Translations under genes and position numbers: made by a program
Source: Acinetobacter tjernbergiae DSM 14971 = CIP 107465
Lineage (GTDB): Bacteria > Pseudomonadota > Gammaproteobacteria > Pseudomonadales > Moraxellaceae
Direction of reading: 5' to 3'
Length of the DNA stretch: 64,000 nt
NCBI RefSeq assembly: GCF_000374425.1
Contig: NZ_KB894374.1
Coordinates: 1-64,000, forward strand
The notes under the pieces: model-generated
What the model was told of the DNA's origin: nothing
Seen by the model: only the letters and a program-made list of their open reading frames with translations
The model's database searches: none
Shown here: one piece after another, positions 18,261 to 28,972 of the stretch
Layout of the letters: every line of letters begins with the position of its first letter
Numbering within the stretch: position 1 is the first letter of the stretch

Positions 18261-19436
18261 GTGGCTAAATCTGTACTTGTAATTAATTGTGGTTCATCGT
18301 CGATCAAATATGCGCTTATTTCAGAACGTCGTGAAGATCGTATTTATGGTTTAGCAGAAAACTTAGGCTCTGCTGAAGCACGTATTAAAGGTGTCACGAT
18401 TGGGGGTGAACCTCTTGAGCTTTCGATTCCACATGCAGATCATGCCACAGCGCTTGAGACACTTCTTGCTCGTTTAGCCAACTATCATCCTCAAGCGATT
18501 GGACACCGTGTTGTTCACGGCGGCAACTTGACCAAAGCAGAACTTTTGACGCCTGAGATTGTACAATGTATTGAAGCCGCAACACCGCTTGCACCCTTAC
18601 ACAATCCTGCACATTTGATTGGGATTGAAGCCACAATGCGTTTGTTCCCTGAATTGCCTCAGGTTGCTGTATTTGATACGGCATTCCATCAAACCATGCC
18701 TGAACATGCTTACCGCTATGCTTTGCCACAAAATTTATATACCGAACACCATGTGCGTCGTTATGGCTTTCACGGCACAAGTCACGCCTATGTCACAGAA
18801 CGTGCAAGTGAACTCGCGGGTGCGAAAAATCAAGGGGGTTGGCTCAGCGCCCACTTAGGTAATGGTAGCTCAACCTGTGCTGTTTGGAATGGTCAAAGTC
18901 TTGATACCTCTATGGGTATGACCCCACTTGAAGGTGTCGTGATGGGTACACGTAGTGGTGATGTTGACCCAAGTTTGCATTTATTCCTTGCGAGCAATCT
19001 AGGTTGGAGCATCCAAAAAATTGACAACATGCTAAATAAAGAAAGTGGTCTACTAGGTTTATCTGGTCTTTCAAATGACATGCGTACCTTAGTCGAAGCA
19101 TCAGGAAATGGTCATGAAGGTGCAACACTTGCGATTGAAGTATTCTGCTATCGTTTAGCAAAATCTTTGTCTGCTTTAAGTTGTGGTTTACCACGTTTAG
19201 ATGGTTTAGTTTTCACTGGCGGTATCGGTGAAAACTCAGCTTATGTTCGTGAAAAAACCTTGGCTTATTTACCTCACTTCGGTTTGCAGTTTAGTGCAGA
19301 AAAAAATAATGCTTTAGCACGTGGTACAGAAGGTCGTATCGACAATGGTACAGGCCCACAACTCTGGGTTGTTCCGACTGATGAAGAAGGACGTATTGCG
19401 AAAGAAACTCGCCAAGTGATTGAACACGCAGCTTAA
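18261..19436 (+). CDS. ackA: Acetate kinase AckA
   Basis: 391 residues starting at GTG 18261, with AGGTG eight bases upstream. Signature elements are [11 protein letters not shown] at the N terminus, [10 protein letters not shown], and [19 protein letters not shown]; active-site residues of the ASKHA fold are present. It interconverts acetyl phosphate plus ADP with acetate plus ATP. pta begins 33 bp downstream with its own AAGG-type ribosome site, so the two are almost certainly cotranscribed. Together they form the reversible acetate/acetyl-CoA route and set acetyl phosphate levels. Confidence 0.97.
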   Translation: MAKSVLVINCGSSSIKYALISERREDRIYGLAENLGSAEARIKGVTIGGEPLELSIPHADHATALETLLARLANYHPQAIGHRVVHGGNLTKAELLTPEIVQCIEAATPLAPLHNPAHLIGIEATMRLFPELPQVAVFDTAFHQTMPEHAYRYALPQNLYTEHHVRRYGFHGTSHAYVTERASELAGAKNQGGWLSAHLGNGSSTCAVWNGQSLDTSMGMTPLEGVVMGTRSGDVDPSLHLFLASNLGWSIQKIDNMLNKESGLLGLSGLSNDMRTLVEASGNGHEGATLAIEVFCYRLAKSLSALSCGLPRLDGLVFTGGIGENSAYVREKTLAYLPHFGLQFSAEKNNALARGTEGRIDNGTGPQLWVVPTDEEGRIAKETRQVIEHAA

Positions 19437-19469
19437 ACAATCAAAATTTAGACAAATTTTAAGGTTCTT

Positions 19470-21605
19470 ATGAATACTATTTTACTCATCCCAACAGGTG
19501 AAGGGGTTGGTCTCACATCTGCGTGCTTAGGAATGATCTATGCACTGGATTGCAAAGGGATTAATGCAGGTTTCTTAAAACCATTTTCTCAACTTGCAGA
19601 TGCAGCGGTTGATCGTACTGCCACGCTTTATCGTCATTTGTTTCAACATCAATCTGTTGAACCAATTACTTACGAGAAACTGACGCAACTCCTCGGATCA
19701 GGCGAAACAGATGAGCTTCTCGAAGAAGCCGTTGCGCTACATCGTAAAATTTCAGCTCATCATGATGTGATTATTGTTGAAGGTCTTGTACCCAATGGGC
19801 AAGATCATTTTGCTGGCGAAATTAATGCGGCACTGGCACAGGCACTTGATGCACAAGTGGTGTTAGTCAGCACTGCTGATCTTGCAGATCCGCGTAAAAC
19901 AGCAGAAAAAGTTGATGCGCATTTACGCCAATTCGGTGGCGCTGCATCTACACGAACGACAGGTGTCTTGTTCATGCGTACCAAGGGTCTCCCTGACGGT
20001 ACTGCGGCGATTCCTGTCACACTTGACCCTAGCCTTCGTTTAGATAAGCAAATTGCTGAATTTTCCATACAACTACAACGTTACAATCGTTTCATTGGCA
20101 CAGATGAATTACCGATTATTGGTTTAGTACCCTTCAGTAATATTTTGAGTGTGCCGCGTAGTTTAGATATTGCGACAGTTGTCAATGGAACTTGGCTCAA
20201 TGAAGGTGAAGCAAAGCAACGCCGCATTTTACATACCAGTTTGATCGCATCTGATATTGAAGCTGAGTTACATAAGTTTGTTGCTGGGGAACTCATCATT
20301 AGTGCATCTCAGCGCACAGACGCCTTACTTGCAGCCAGTCTTGCAAGCAGTAACGGTATTCCATTAGCAGGTTTGGTTTTAACAGAACAAGCTGCGCCAG
20401 CAGCCAATATTCTCGAATTCTGCCAAGGTGCAATTAAACAAGGTTTACCAATCTTACATACTGCTCTCGATACGCTAGAAACAGCACAACGGTTATATCA
20501 TTTTGGTAATGAAATTCCAGTAGACGATATTGAACGTGCTGAGCAAGTGACTCGTTTTGTTTCAAGCCATATTGATAATAACTGGCTCGATCAACACACC
20601 CAAAACAACCTCAATCCACGCTTATCGCCTTCTGCATTCCGCTATGAGTTGGTACAAAAGTCGATTGCTGCGAAAAAACGAATTGTACTTCCTGAAGGTG
20701 ATGAACCACGTACCGTACAAGCCGCTGCAATTTGTCAATCGCGTGGTATTGCCGAGTGTATCTTACTAGCGAAACCAGAAGCGGTGGCTGAAGTTGCTAA
20801 AGCTCGTGGTATTCAACTGCCAAGCGATCTACAAATTATTGATCCTGATCATATTCGTGATCAATATATTGAACCAATGGTTGAGCTACGCAAAGGCAAA
20901 CTGGATGCATTACAAGCGAAAACCCAACTGCAAGATACGGTTGTCCTTGGTACGATGATGTTGGCACTAGATCAAGTCGATGGTTTAGTCTCAGGTGCAG
21001 TCCACACGACAGCCAATACTGTTCGTCCCGCATTTCAGTTGATTAAAACTGCTCCAAATTATTCGTTGGTATCTTCGATCTTCTTTATGTTGTTACCTGA
21101 TGAAGTTTATGTCTACGGTGACTGCGCAATTAATCCTGATCCAAACGCTGAACAACTTGCTGAAATTGCGATTCAATCTGCCGACTCTGCTAAAGCCTTT
21201 GGCCTTGACCCACGTATTGCCATGATTAGTTATTCAACGGGTACATCAGGCGCAGGGGCTGAAGTTGAGAAGGTTGCTGAAGCAACCAAAATTGCTCAAC
21301 AACGCCGACCTGATTTATTGATTGATGGCCCACTACAATACGATGCGGCATCCGTTGAAAGCGTTGGTCGTCAAAAAGCACCTGACTCTAAAGTTGCGGG
21401 TCGTGCCAATGTCTTCATTTTCCCTGATCTCAATACAGGTAACACGACCTATAAAGCAGTACAACGTGCAGCGAATGTGGTGAGTGTTGGCCCAATGCTG
21501 CAAGGTTTAAACAAACCTGTGAATGACTTATCTCGTGGTGCTTTGGTCGATGATATTGTCTTTACCATTGCCTTAACTGCGATTCAAGCAAAACAACAGG
21601 ACTAA
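19470..21605 (+). CDS. pta: Phosphate acetyltransferase Pta, long form
   Basis: 711 residues, the three-domain enterobacterial type: an N-terminal P-loop-like dethiobiotin-synthase-like domain (about 1-210), a central DRTGG domain (about 215-330) and the catalytic PTA_PTB domain from about 385, with YSTGTSGAGAEVEKV and PDLNTGNTTYKAVQRAA near the C terminus. It converts acetyl-CoA plus phosphate to acetyl phosphate and CoA. The N-terminal domains make the enzyme sensitive to pyruvate and NADH in E. coli; whether that applies here is inference. It ends at a strong bidirectional terminator. Confidence 0.96.
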   Translation: MNTILLIPTGEGVGLTSACLGMIYALDCKGINAGFLKPFSQLADAAVDRTATLYRHLFQHQSVEPITYEKLTQLLGSGETDELLEEAVALHRKISAHHDVIIVEGLVPNGQDHFAGEINAALAQALDAQVVLVSTADLADPRKTAEKVDAHLRQFGGAASTRTTGVLFMRTKGLPDGTAAIPVTLDPSLRLDKQIAEFSIQLQRYNRFIGTDELPIIGLVPFSNILSVPRSLDIATVVNGTWLNEGEAKQRRILHTSLIASDIEAELHKFVAGELIISASQRTDALLAASLASSNGIPLAGLVLTEQAAPAANILEFCQGAIKQGLPILHTALDTLETAQRLYHFGNEIPVDDIERAEQVTRFVSSHIDNNWLDQHTQNNLNPRLSPSAFRYELVQKSIAAKKRIVLPEGDEPRTVQAAAICQSRGIAECILLAKPEAVAEVAKARGIQLPSDLQIIDPDHIRDQYIEPMVELRKGKLDALQAKTQLQDTVVLGTMMLALDQVDGLVSGAVHTTANTVRPAFQLIKTAPNYSLVSSIFFMLLPDEVYVYGDCAINPDPNAEQLAEIAIQSADSAKAFGLDPRIAMISYSTGTSGAGAEVEKVAEATKIAQQRRPDLLIDGPLQYDAASVESVGRQKAPDSKVAGRANVFIFPDLNTGNTTYKAVQRAANVVSVGPMLQGLNKPVNDLSRGALVDDIVFTIALTAIQAKQQD

Positions 21606-21624
21606 GTTCATCTTGTTGTGATAA

Positions 21625-21665
21625 CACAAAGCCATCTATTGATTGGAAATAGATGGCTTTTGTGC
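21625..21665. terminator. Bidirectional terminator between pta and the DMT transporter
   Basis: Long stem CACAAAGCCATCTATT / AATAGATGGCTTTTGTG with one extra T in the right arm, loop GATTGGA. Confidence 0.88.
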
Positions 21666-21676
21666 AAATTGCCTGT

Positions 21677-22585
21677 TCATCTCAGCTTTTTTAACACACT
21701 CGTCTTGATCCTCAATGGGCTTTTAACAAAGAAAATCGCATTACCACATAAGATCAAAATCACTCCAATTACAGCATTGAAATGCCATTGATACCCTTCC
21801 CATAGCGTTGAAATCACCAAAGCCACCAAAGGAAATAACAAGGTACTATATGCGGCTTTCCCCGCTCCAATTCGACCAACCAAATAAAAATAAGCCGTAA
21901 ACCCAATCACAGAACCAAAGATCGCCAAATACAATAACGCACCAACTGCACTGAATTGCATACTTGGGAAAAAGTCATCCTGTTTAAACCATGAAATCAG
22001 CGCCATGAGTAAAGCACCATACAACATGGCATAAGCATTGGTGGTGAAAATATCTAACCCGTGTTTTTGATGGCGGGTACTAATCATATTCCCCAAAGAA
22101 AAACCATAAGTTCCCAAAATACATAGTCCAATACCAATCAAGGTATGGTTATTTAAAGTCGTCCTCACCACGTCATGCCAAAACAAGGCAACAATCCCCA
22201 ACACACCAAACAAAGCCGCAGGATAAAAGCGTGTCGACACCTGCTGAGCAAAGAATAATTTGGCATTGAGGGTATTAAAAATCACTGCCATCGAAAAAAT
22301 TACAGCTTCCAAACCACTGCTAATATATTGCACGGCATAGTAAAAACAGACAAAGTTAAAACCAAAAATACAACAAGCCTGTAACATACAAAACAGGTGA
22401 TCTTGAACTGCTAGTTTTTGCAACTTTCGATTCAAACTAACGAAAGCAAATAACACCATTGCAGAAATAAAAAATCGCCAAAAGACCGCAACACTGACCG
22501 AAACCCCACTTTTTTGTTGCAGTGTAATCGCAATCCATGTGGTTCCCCAAATCACCACAACCAAAGCATATAACAGCGCATTCAT
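21677..22585 (-). CDS. EamA/DMT-family inner-membrane transporter
   Basis: 302 residues with about ten hydrophobic segments and two EamA repeats; the first begins LYALVVVIWGTTWIAITLQQK, a typical DMT start, and the second opens near GIGLCILGTYGFSLGNM. Such proteins export metabolites or amino acids. It diverges from an AraC-family gene 183 bp away, so the regulator probably controls it. Substrate unknown. Confidence 0.85.
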   Translation of the reverse strand: MNALLYALVVVIWGTTWIAITLQQKSGVSVSVAVFWRFFISAMVLFAFVSLNRKLQKLAVQDHLFCMLQACCIFGFNFVCFYYAVQYISSGLEAVIFSMAVIFNTLNAKLFFAQQVSTRFYPAALFGVLGIVALFWHDVVRTTLNNHTLIGIGLCILGTYGFSLGNMISTRHQKHGLDIFTTNAYAMLYGALLMALISWFKQDDFFPSMQFSAVGALLYLAIFGSVIGFTAYFYLVGRIGAGKAAYSTLLFPLVALVISTLWEGYQWHFNAVIGVILILCGNAIFFVKSPLRIKTSVLKKLR

Positions 22586-22768
22586 ATGATAAAAACCAAA
22601 CTCAATCTTTACAAGATGCTATTTTGCTCGCTCAAACCCAATGATTGCTTGCATGATCTTGCGGTGCTTGTCATCAACTTGCGATTTTTATGCATGCTTT
22701 TTGCTAAGTGACAAGATCACATGAACGTCCTACACTCATTCCTCTATATTTGGCACTGCGTATAGAAG

Positions 22769-23629
22769 ATGAACTATCAGATTCTAGATCAATTACAACA
22801 GCATAAAGCCCAATTGCTCGACTCAGTTGAATTGGGATCGGGTATGCAGCTCGCCATGTGGCAAAATAATCAAGATCGTGTCAATGTCTGTAGCAACCAC
22901 CACACCTTGAGTATGTATATTCAGGGTGGTTATCAAAGCTATCAGAAGACCGCACAAGGTTGGCATAATGGTGGTGGACCTGACCGTATGTGTCTGATGC
23001 CACAAGATTTCGAGTCGACTTGGGATCTGCGTGACTCACTTACTTTTGTACATTTGTACTATACCGAGCAGCATCTACAACGCGTAGCTGAACAAGTCTG
23101 GGATCGAGAACCGAGCCAGATTGTTCTAAATCCGCAAATTTTTGTGGCTGACCCACAAATTTCAATGATTTATCGGCACTTCCTACTCAATGACGCTTGG
23201 CAAAATCGTGAAAATCATTTGCAAATGAGTACAGCAACCACCTTGCTGCTCAATCATCTGATTAAAAATTATAGTCATGTGCAATGGCAAACGCCTGAAG
23301 TCAAAGGTGGTTTGTCCCCTTATGTACTGAAACAGCTATTAGAATGGATTGATCAGCATCTACACCTAAGTTTGACTTTGTCTGATTTAGCGCAACAATG
23401 CCAACTCAGTGAATATCATTTTGCCCATATGTTTAAACAATCGGTGCAGATACCACCACACCAATATGTGATGCAACGTCGACTCGAATTAGCACAGCAA
23501 GCACTCAAAATAACATCACTGAATCTCACTGAAATCTCATCCCTATATGGCTTTAGCTCAAGCAGCCATTTTAGCCACCGCTTTAAGAAACAGTTTGGCT
23601 ATAGCCCATCTCAACTGAGAAAAAACTAA
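22769..23629 (+). CDS. AraC-family transcriptional regulator
   Basis: 286 residues. The C-terminal about 100 residues contain two helix-turn-helix motifs: LSDLAQQCQLSEYHFAHMFKQ and the AraC signature LTEISSLYGFSSSSHFSHRFKKQFGYSPSQLR. The N-terminal part is an effector or dimerisation domain without a recognised fold. It is divergent from the DMT transporter at 21677-22585. The shared region contains an inverted CTTGTCA / TGACAAG pair (22667-22673 and 22709-22715), a possible but unproven binding site. Confidence 0.88.
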   Translation: MNYQILDQLQQHKAQLLDSVELGSGMQLAMWQNNQDRVNVCSNHHTLSMYIQGGYQSYQKTAQGWHNGGGPDRMCLMPQDFESTWDLRDSLTFVHLYYTEQHLQRVAEQVWDREPSQIVLNPQIFVADPQISMIYRHFLLNDAWQNRENHLQMSTATTLLLNHLIKNYSHVQWQTPEVKGGLSPYVLKQLLEWIDQHLHLSLTLSDLAQQCQLSEYHFAHMFKQSVQIPPHQYVMQRRLELAQQALKITSLNLTEISSLYGFSSSSHFSHRFKKQFGYSPSQLRKN

Positions 23630-23777
23630 AATCCACAGCGCATCTTTTGTTGATGCAATTTAGATCGAAGGATCAGTTTAGACCTTTCGCCAAATCTAAG
23701 CTAAAACTCCCACATTCATTCCTTTTTGTCATATAATTTAGCCCGCCAGCTAATCGCCCGCTCAAGAGAAATTTGAT

Positions 23778-25304
23778 ATGACAACGATCATCAAACAAGA
23801 TGACTTGATTACATCAATCAAGGATGCCCTGCAGTTTATTTCTTACTATCACCCACAAGACTTCATCCAAGCGATGAGCCGTGCTTATGATCGTGAAGAA
23901 AACAAAGCTGCTAAAGACGCTATTGCCCAAATCCTTATCAACTCACGTATGTGTGCTGAAGGTCACCGACCAATCTGTCAGGATACAGGGATCGTTAACG
24001 TTTTCCTTGAAGTTGGCTTAGATGTTAAATTTGATTTAACCATGAGCTTAGATGATGCAGTCAACGAAGGTGTACGCCAAGGTTACCTCGAAAACTCAAA
24101 CGTGCTTCGTGCTTCTGTATTAGCTGATCCTGCTTTTGGTCGTAAGAATACCAAAGACAATACACCTGCCGTGATTCACTACAAACTCGTTCCTGGTAAT
24201 AAAGTCGATATTACCGTTGCAGCGAAGGGTGGCGGTTCAGAAAATAAATCTAAACTTGCGATGTTAAATCCATCTGATTCAATCGTGGATTGGGTACTTA
24301 AAACTGTTCCAACTATGGGTGCAGGTTGGTGTCCACCAGGTATGCTCGGTATCGGTATTGGTGGTACTGCAGAAAAAGCCATGATGCTTGCAAAAGAAGC
24401 ACTTATGGAAGAAATCAACATGGACGAATTACTTCGTCGCGGCCCGCAAAGCAAAATGGAAGAACTCCGTATCGAGATCTTCGAAAAAGTGAATGCATTA
24501 GGTATCGGCGCACAAGGTCTTGGTGGTTTAACCACAGTACTTGATATTAAAATCAAGGATTACCCATGTCATGCGGCAGGTAAACCAGTCGGTATGATTC
24601 CGAACTGTGCAGCGACTCGTCATGCACACTTCCAGTTGGATGGTACTGGTGTTGCGCACATTCAAGCACCAAAACTTGAAGACTATCCTGCTGTCACTTG
24701 GGATTCATCTCAATCGAAGCGTGTGAACCTTGATACCATTACCCAAGAAGAAATGAATGAGTGGAAGCCAGGCGATACCTTACTTCTCAACGGTACAATT
24801 TACACAGGTCGTGATGCTGCGCATAAGCGTATGGTTGACATGTTAAACAATGGTGAAGAACTACCTGTTGATCTTAAAGGTAAATTTATTTACTACGTGG
24901 GTCCTGTTGATCCAGTGGGTGATGAAGTGGTTGGTCCTGCTGGCCCGACAACTGCAACCCGCATGGACAAATTTACCCGTCAAGTCCTAGAAGCAACTGG
25001 CTTGTTTGGCATGATTGGTAAAGCAGATCGTGGTCCTGCTGCAATTGAAGCAATTAAGGACAACAAAGCAACGTATTTGATGGCCGTTGGTGGTGCCGCT
25101 TACCTCGTATCTAAAGCTGTACGTGAAGCTGAAGTGGTTGCATTTGCGGACTTAAGTATGGAAGCAATCTACAAATTCGTGGTTGAAGATATGCCTGTTT
25201 CTGTTGCAGTTGATGTCAACGGTACTTCTATCCATATCACTGCGCCAAAAATCTGGCAAGCTAAGATTGGTAAAATCCCAGTTGTTGATGCTGCTGCTCA
25301 ATAA
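23778..25304 (+). CDS. fumA: Class I (iron-sulfur) fumarate hydratase
   Basis: 508 residues, in the class I fumarase family (FumA/FumB/TtdAB fused type). Candidate [4Fe-4S] ligands are Cys in RPICQDTG (about 67), GAGWCPPG (about 184) and PNCAATRHAHF (about 277). Further conserved blocks are GGGSENKS, YVGPVDPVGDEVVGPAGPTT and GKADRGP. It hydrates fumarate to malate in the TCA cycle; the cluster makes it oxygen- and superoxide-sensitive. It has its own promoter region (a TATAAT-like -10 near 23732) and a strong terminator. Confidence 0.95.
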   Translation: MTTIIKQDDLITSIKDALQFISYYHPQDFIQAMSRAYDREENKAAKDAIAQILINSRMCAEGHRPICQDTGIVNVFLEVGLDVKFDLTMSLDDAVNEGVRQGYLENSNVLRASVLADPAFGRKNTKDNTPAVIHYKLVPGNKVDITVAAKGGGSENKSKLAMLNPSDSIVDWVLKTVPTMGAGWCPPGMLGIGIGGTAEKAMMLAKEALMEEINMDELLRRGPQSKMEELRIEIFEKVNALGIGAQGLGGLTTVLDIKIKDYPCHAAGKPVGMIPNCAATRHAHFQLDGTGVAHIQAPKLEDYPAVTWDSSQSKRVNLDTITQEEMNEWKPGDTLLLNGTIYTGRDAAHKRMVDMLNNGEELPVDLKGKFIYYVGPVDPVGDEVVGPAGPTTATRMDKFTRQVLEATGLFGMIGKADRGPAAIEAIKDNKATYLMAVGGAAYLVSKAVREAEVVAFADLSMEAIYKFVVEDMPVSVAVDVNGTSIHITAPKIWQAKIGKIPVVDAAAQ

Positions 25305-25320
25305 TACTTATACAATAATC

Positions 25321-25352
25321 ATAGCCGAATCATCGTATTCGGCTATTTTTTT
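25321..25352 (+). terminator. Terminator after the fumarase gene
   Basis: Perfect 10-bp stem ATAGCCGAAT / ATTCGGCTAT with CATCGT loop and a seven-T tail. Confidence 0.9.
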
Positions 25353-25400
25353 GCCTTAAGCTTCTGCTAAATTATTCACAGAACGATAAGGATAAAAAAC

Positions 25401-25943
25401 ATGCATAAAACAATATCAAAATTATTCATAAGCTTTTGCCTCGTCATAACCGTACAAAATACTGAGGCAAGCCCTGCTCAAATCAAATCAGTAAAGGAGC
25501 TGATTAAACTCAGTGAATTAGAAAATGTTTTACATACGTCTTTAGATGAAATGCAGCCAACATTAGATGCTGAGGCAGAAAATATTCTATTACGCATTTT
25601 AGGCAAACAGCGACTGACAACAACAGAAGAACATTTAGCCGTTATAGAACTGGGACAGCTTTTAAAACAGACAAGTTCAAAAATGTTTGCTCGCCCTGAG
25701 ACATTACAAGCTATTGAACAAATTTATACAGAAACACTCAGTGAAGAAGAAGTACAAGCCTATTTAAAGTTTTTAAGAACACCTGAAGGGAAATCAATTA
25801 ATCAAAAGAACTTAAAGATTAATACCAATGTTTTTCAATACATGAATAATTTAAGTCAAAAAACGTTGGCTGACCCTGAGCAAAGTTTACAGCTTAAAGA
25901 GCAGCTTTTAAGCATCATCAAACCTTTAATTCAAGATGAGTAA
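25401..25943 (+). CDS. DUF2059 family secreted protein
   Basis: 180 residues with a signal peptide (cleavage near NTEA-SP) and a mostly helical mature part. The segment ETLSEEEVQAYLKFLRTPEGKSI matches the DUF2059 pattern, in which a Phe/Tyr-x-F-[YL]-xTPxGK motif is conserved. Function unknown; likely periplasmic. It converges on the DUF2846-like lipoprotein gene with 17 bp between stops and no obvious terminator in the gap. GATAAGGATAAA before the ATG is an acceptable ribosome site. Confidence 0.8.
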   Translation: MHKTISKLFISFCLVITVQNTEASPAQIKSVKELIKLSELENVLHTSLDEMQPTLDAEAENILLRILGKQRLTTTEEHLAVIELGQLLKQTSSKMFARPETLQAIEQIYTETLSEEEVQAYLKFLRTPEGKSINQKNLKINTNVFQYMNNLSQKTLADPEQSLQLKEQLLSIIKPLIQDE

Positions 25944-25960
25944 GCCCTGCTCTTTATCCA

Positions 25961-26677
25961 TTACCAAGTCAAAGGATTCCAAAGCTTAAATGGTTTAACC
26001 AACAGTACTTCAGACTTTTCATCATATTTCAGCGGTTTCAACTCTTGTGGTTTTGAACGAACTTTACCTGAAGCATCCTGTGCCACAAAGTTATAACTTG
26101 ATGATTTTAGACGTGTAAAGGCGATTTCCTGATGTGCAACTTTATCAGGTGTAATCATAAATGGACCTGTGTGCTCACTGCGAGAAATCTTATTCTCTTC
26201 ATCATATTTAATAAAATAAGTTTGTGATGCATCAACCGTGAAATCTAAATACTTTGGTTTTTGGAAATGCATACCAGCCAATGGGCGGCTCACACTCAAA
26301 CGATAGGTGCCTGCTGGTAGTTCCACCCAATAATAGTGATTATGCAATAGGCTTGGGATGCGATGCCCATTAATAAATAAGTTTGCTGCCGCAATTTCTT
26401 GACGATTCCAACGTGTATCTGGACGATACAAATAAACCACCGCGGCTTGTTCATTTTGTGGTTTGATCGGTGCGTAAAATTGACCTAATTTTTGATTGAC
26501 CCATCCACCAACAGTAAAACCTCCCACATGATACTGATCAAGTAGACCTGGCTCCTTTGTTGTATCTACTGGAGGTAAAGTTGCTGTGAGTGTTGTCGTA
26601 TTTTCTTCAACTGTCTTATGACTTTGACAACCAGCCACTACCCCTGCACAACATAATGACAATATTAAATAACGCAT
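25961..26677 (-). CDS. DUF2846-like lipoprotein
   Basis: About 238 residues from ATG 26677, which is preceded by GAGGGA; the frame also allows a TTG at 26689 that overlaps this ribosome site and is rejected. Signal peptide with lipobox VAGC (Cys17). The region AAVVYLYRPDTRWNRQ, INGHRIPSLLHNHYYWVELPAGTY followed by a beta-rich stretch fits DUF2846, a family of putative envelope lipoproteins of unknown role. The C-terminal about 60 residues lie outside the family core. Confidence 0.75.
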   Translation of the reverse strand: MRYLILSLCCAGVVAGCQSHKTVEENTTTLTATLPPVDTTKEPGLLDQYHVGGFTVGGWVNQKLGQFYAPIKPQNEQAAVVYLYRPDTRWNRQEIAAANLFINGHRIPSLLHNHYYWVELPAGTYRLSVSRPLAGMHFQKPKYLDFTVDASQTYFIKYDEENKISRSEHTGPFMITPDKVAHQEIAFTRLKSSSYNFVAQDASGKVRSKPQELKPLKYDEKSEVLLVKPFKLWNPLTW

Positions 26678-26777
26678 GATATCCCTCAAGGCGTTTTCTT
26701 GGATTTATTTTTAACGGCGCAAAACTATGCGGAATTTTCAATTTTTAAGATTAACACCTCACCGCACAATTGCAAAT

Positions 26778-26815
26778 AAAAAAAGCATGAAAAGCCGAGG
26801 CTTTCATGCTTTTTT
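26778..26815 (-). terminator. Terminator of clpX
   Basis: Stem AAGCATGAAA(A)GCC / GGCTTTCATGCTT with one bulged A, flanked by A and T runs. On the minus strand it follows the clpX stop. Confidence 0.85.
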
Positions 26816-26828
26816 AGATGAATGTGAA

Positions 26829-28142
26829 TCAAGCTGACTTTGAGTCAATCACTTTCAAATCTTTCTTTTCAACCAATTCAGGTGTTGTCACTTGAGGTAC
26901 ACGATCGGCTTTAAACGTTGGTTTTGCTGTACCATTAATTACAGCCTCATCCAAAATTACAGTCCCAACATCTGTACGACTCGGTAAGTCATACATGGTT
27001 TCAAGCAATACATTTTCCAAAATAGAGCGTAAACCACGCGCGCCCGTATTACGTTCAAGCGCTTTCTTCGCAACAGCACGTAAAGCTGACTCATCAAACA
27101 CCAAGTCTACGTTTTCCATCGTGAAGAGATATTGATACTGGCGTGTTAAAGCATTCTTTGGTTCTGTCAGAATCTGCATCAATGCTTCTTCATCAAGTTC
27201 TTCTAAAGTTGCAATCACAGGTAAACGACCAATAAACTCAGGAATTAAACCAAACTTCACTAAGTCTGTTGCTTCAACCTGACGGAACAATTCAGAGACT
27301 TTTTTACTGTCATCTTTATTCTTCACATCAGCGGTAAAACCAATACCGCCCTTCTCTTGACGCTGTTGTACGATTTTCTCTAAACCAGAAAATGCACCAC
27401 CACAAATAAATAAGATATTTGAGGTATCAATTTGAATGAATTCTTGCTGAGGATGCTTACGACCACCTTGTGGTGGAATAGAAGCAACCGTACCTTCAAT
27501 CATTTTTAATAATGCTTGTTGTACGCCTTCACCCGAGACATCACGTGTAATCGATGGATTTTCAGATTTACGTGTAATCTTATCAATCTCATCAATATAG
27601 ATGATGCCCTTTTGTGCTTTTTCTACATCGTAATCCGCTTTCTGTAATAACTTCTGCACGATGTTTTCAACATCTTCACCAACGTAACCTGCTTCGGTCA
27701 ATGTGGTTGCATCTGCCATCGCAAAAGGCACATCCAGTAAACGTGCAAGGGTTTGTGCAAGCAAAGTTTTACCTGAACCTGTTGGTCCAATCAGCAGAAT
27801 ATTACTTTTTGCAATCTCGATATCTTGATGTGCATGATGAGAAGACTGACCGACTTTCAATCGCTTGTAATGGTTATAGACTGCAACAGATAAAGTTTTC
27901 TTTGCTAAATCTTGCCCAATTACATATTGATCCAACGCAGCACGTATTTCATGTGGTTTAGGCAATGCTTTGCTTGCCCAATCACCTGCTTCAACTTGTT
28001 GACTGGTTTGTACCAAGTCTAAGCAGACATCCACACACTCATTACAAATATATGCGTCCTCACCTGCAATCAATTTACCAACTTCAGATTGCGTCTTACC
28101 ACAAAATGAACAATGCTTTTGTCCTTGAGGATGTTCGGACAT
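26829..28142 (-). CDS. clpX: ATP-dependent Clp protease ATPase subunit ClpX
   Basis: 437 residues. N-terminal zinc-binding domain with the four-cysteine pattern CSFCGKTQ...[12 protein letters not shown]+ module with Walker A GPTGSGKT (about 120-127), Walker [11 protein letters not shown], and the sensor-2 [10 protein letters not shown] block. ClpX unfolds ssrA-tagged and other substrates and feeds them to ClpP. It lies 28 bp downstream of clpP in the same orientation, the usual gammaproteobacterial order tig-clpP-clpX. Confidence 0.97.
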   Translation of the reverse strand: MSEHPQGQKHCSFCGKTQSEVGKLIAGEDAYICNECVDVCLDLVQTSQQVEAGDWASKALPKPHEIRAALDQYVIGQDLAKKTLSVAVYNHYKRLKVGQSSHHAHQDIEIAKSNILLIGPTGSGKTLLAQTLARLLDVPFAMADATTLTEAGYVGEDVENIVQKLLQKADYDVEKAQKGIIYIDEIDKITRKSENPSITRDVSGEGVQQALLKMIEGTVASIPPQGGRKHPQQEFIQIDTSNILFICGGAFSGLEKIVQQRQEKGGIGFTADVKNKDDSKKVSELFRQVEATDLVKFGLIPEFIGRLPVIATLEELDEEALMQILTEPKNALTRQYQYLFTMENVDLVFDESALRAVAKKALERNTGARGLRSILENVLLETMYDLPSRTDVGTVILDEAVINGTAKPTFKADRVPQVTTPELVEKKDLKVIDSKSA

Positions 28143-28170
28143 ATTTACTCCACAACTTAAATCTTAAAAA

Positions 28171-28776
28171 TTAGGGACGTTTACTCAATACTTGGTCAAC
28201 TAAACCATATTCTTTGGCTGCTTGTGCAGTCATAAAATTGTCACGATCTGTGTCACGCGCAACAGTTTCATAATCCTGACCACTGTGTTCAGCCATTAAG
28301 CGGTTTAAGCGCTCTTTGATAAAGAGAATTTCACGTGCATGAATTTCAATATCAGATGCTTGACCACGGAAACCACCTAATGGTTGGTGAATCATCACAC
28401 GTGCATTTTCAAGACAATAACGCTTACCTTTTGCACCCGCATTGAGTAAGAATGCACCCATAGATGCTGCTTGCCCCATACAATAAGTCACCACATCTGG
28501 CTTAATAAACTGCATGGTGTCATAAATTGCCATACCCGCAGTCACCGAACCACCTGGTGAGTTAATATAAAGATGAATATCTTTTTCTGGGTTTTCAGCT
28601 TCCAAAAATAACATCTGCGCAACGATTAAGTTCGCCATGTTATCTTCAACTTCACCTGTTAAGAAAATAACACGCTCACGTAATAGACGTGAATAAATAT
28701 CAAATGAACGCTCACCACGAGATGATTGTTCAACGACAACAGGAACTAAAGCATTTTCAATTGTTGGAACATACAT
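28171..28776 (-). CDS. clpP: ATP-dependent Clp protease proteolytic subunit ClpP
   Basis: 201 residues with the serine protease triad: Ser in [11 protein letters not shown] (about 98), His in [10 protein letters not shown] (about 123) and Asp in [10 protein letters not shown] short propeptide precedes [23 protein letters not shown]. It forms the tetradecameric degradation chamber for ClpX and ClpA. Its 197-bp upstream gap contains the tig terminator, so clpPX can be transcribed apart from tig. Confidence 0.97.
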   Translation of the reverse strand: MYVPTIENALVPVVVEQSSRGERSFDIYSRLLRERVIFLTGEVEDNMANLIVAQMLFLEAENPEKDIHLYINSPGGSVTAGMAIYDTMQFIKPDVVTYCMGQAASMGAFLLNAGAKGKRYCLENARVMIHQPLGGFRGQASDIEIHAREILFIKERLNRLMAEHSGQDYETVARDTDRDNFMTAQAAKEYGLVDQVLSKRP

Positions 28777-28926
28777 ACGTTTACTTATTCCTAAATTATT
28801 GTGACTCGATCTATGCCAACAATATGAGGGATAATCAATGAAATTGCAAAAGGTTCAACTCGAAATATTCGATTATTTGGACTAAAATTTGGCAATTTTT
28901 TGACAAATTAACACTTTCATAACACG

Positions 28927-28955
28927 AATAAAAAAGGCGCATTAAGCGCCTTTCT
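28927..28955 (-). terminator. Terminator of tig
   Basis: On the minus strand, stem AAGGCGC / GCGCCTT (28934-28940 and 28946-28952) followed by a long T-run (A-run on plus). Located between tig and clpP. Confidence 0.8.
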
Positions 28956-28972
28956 TCTGAACTTTTAAAAAA

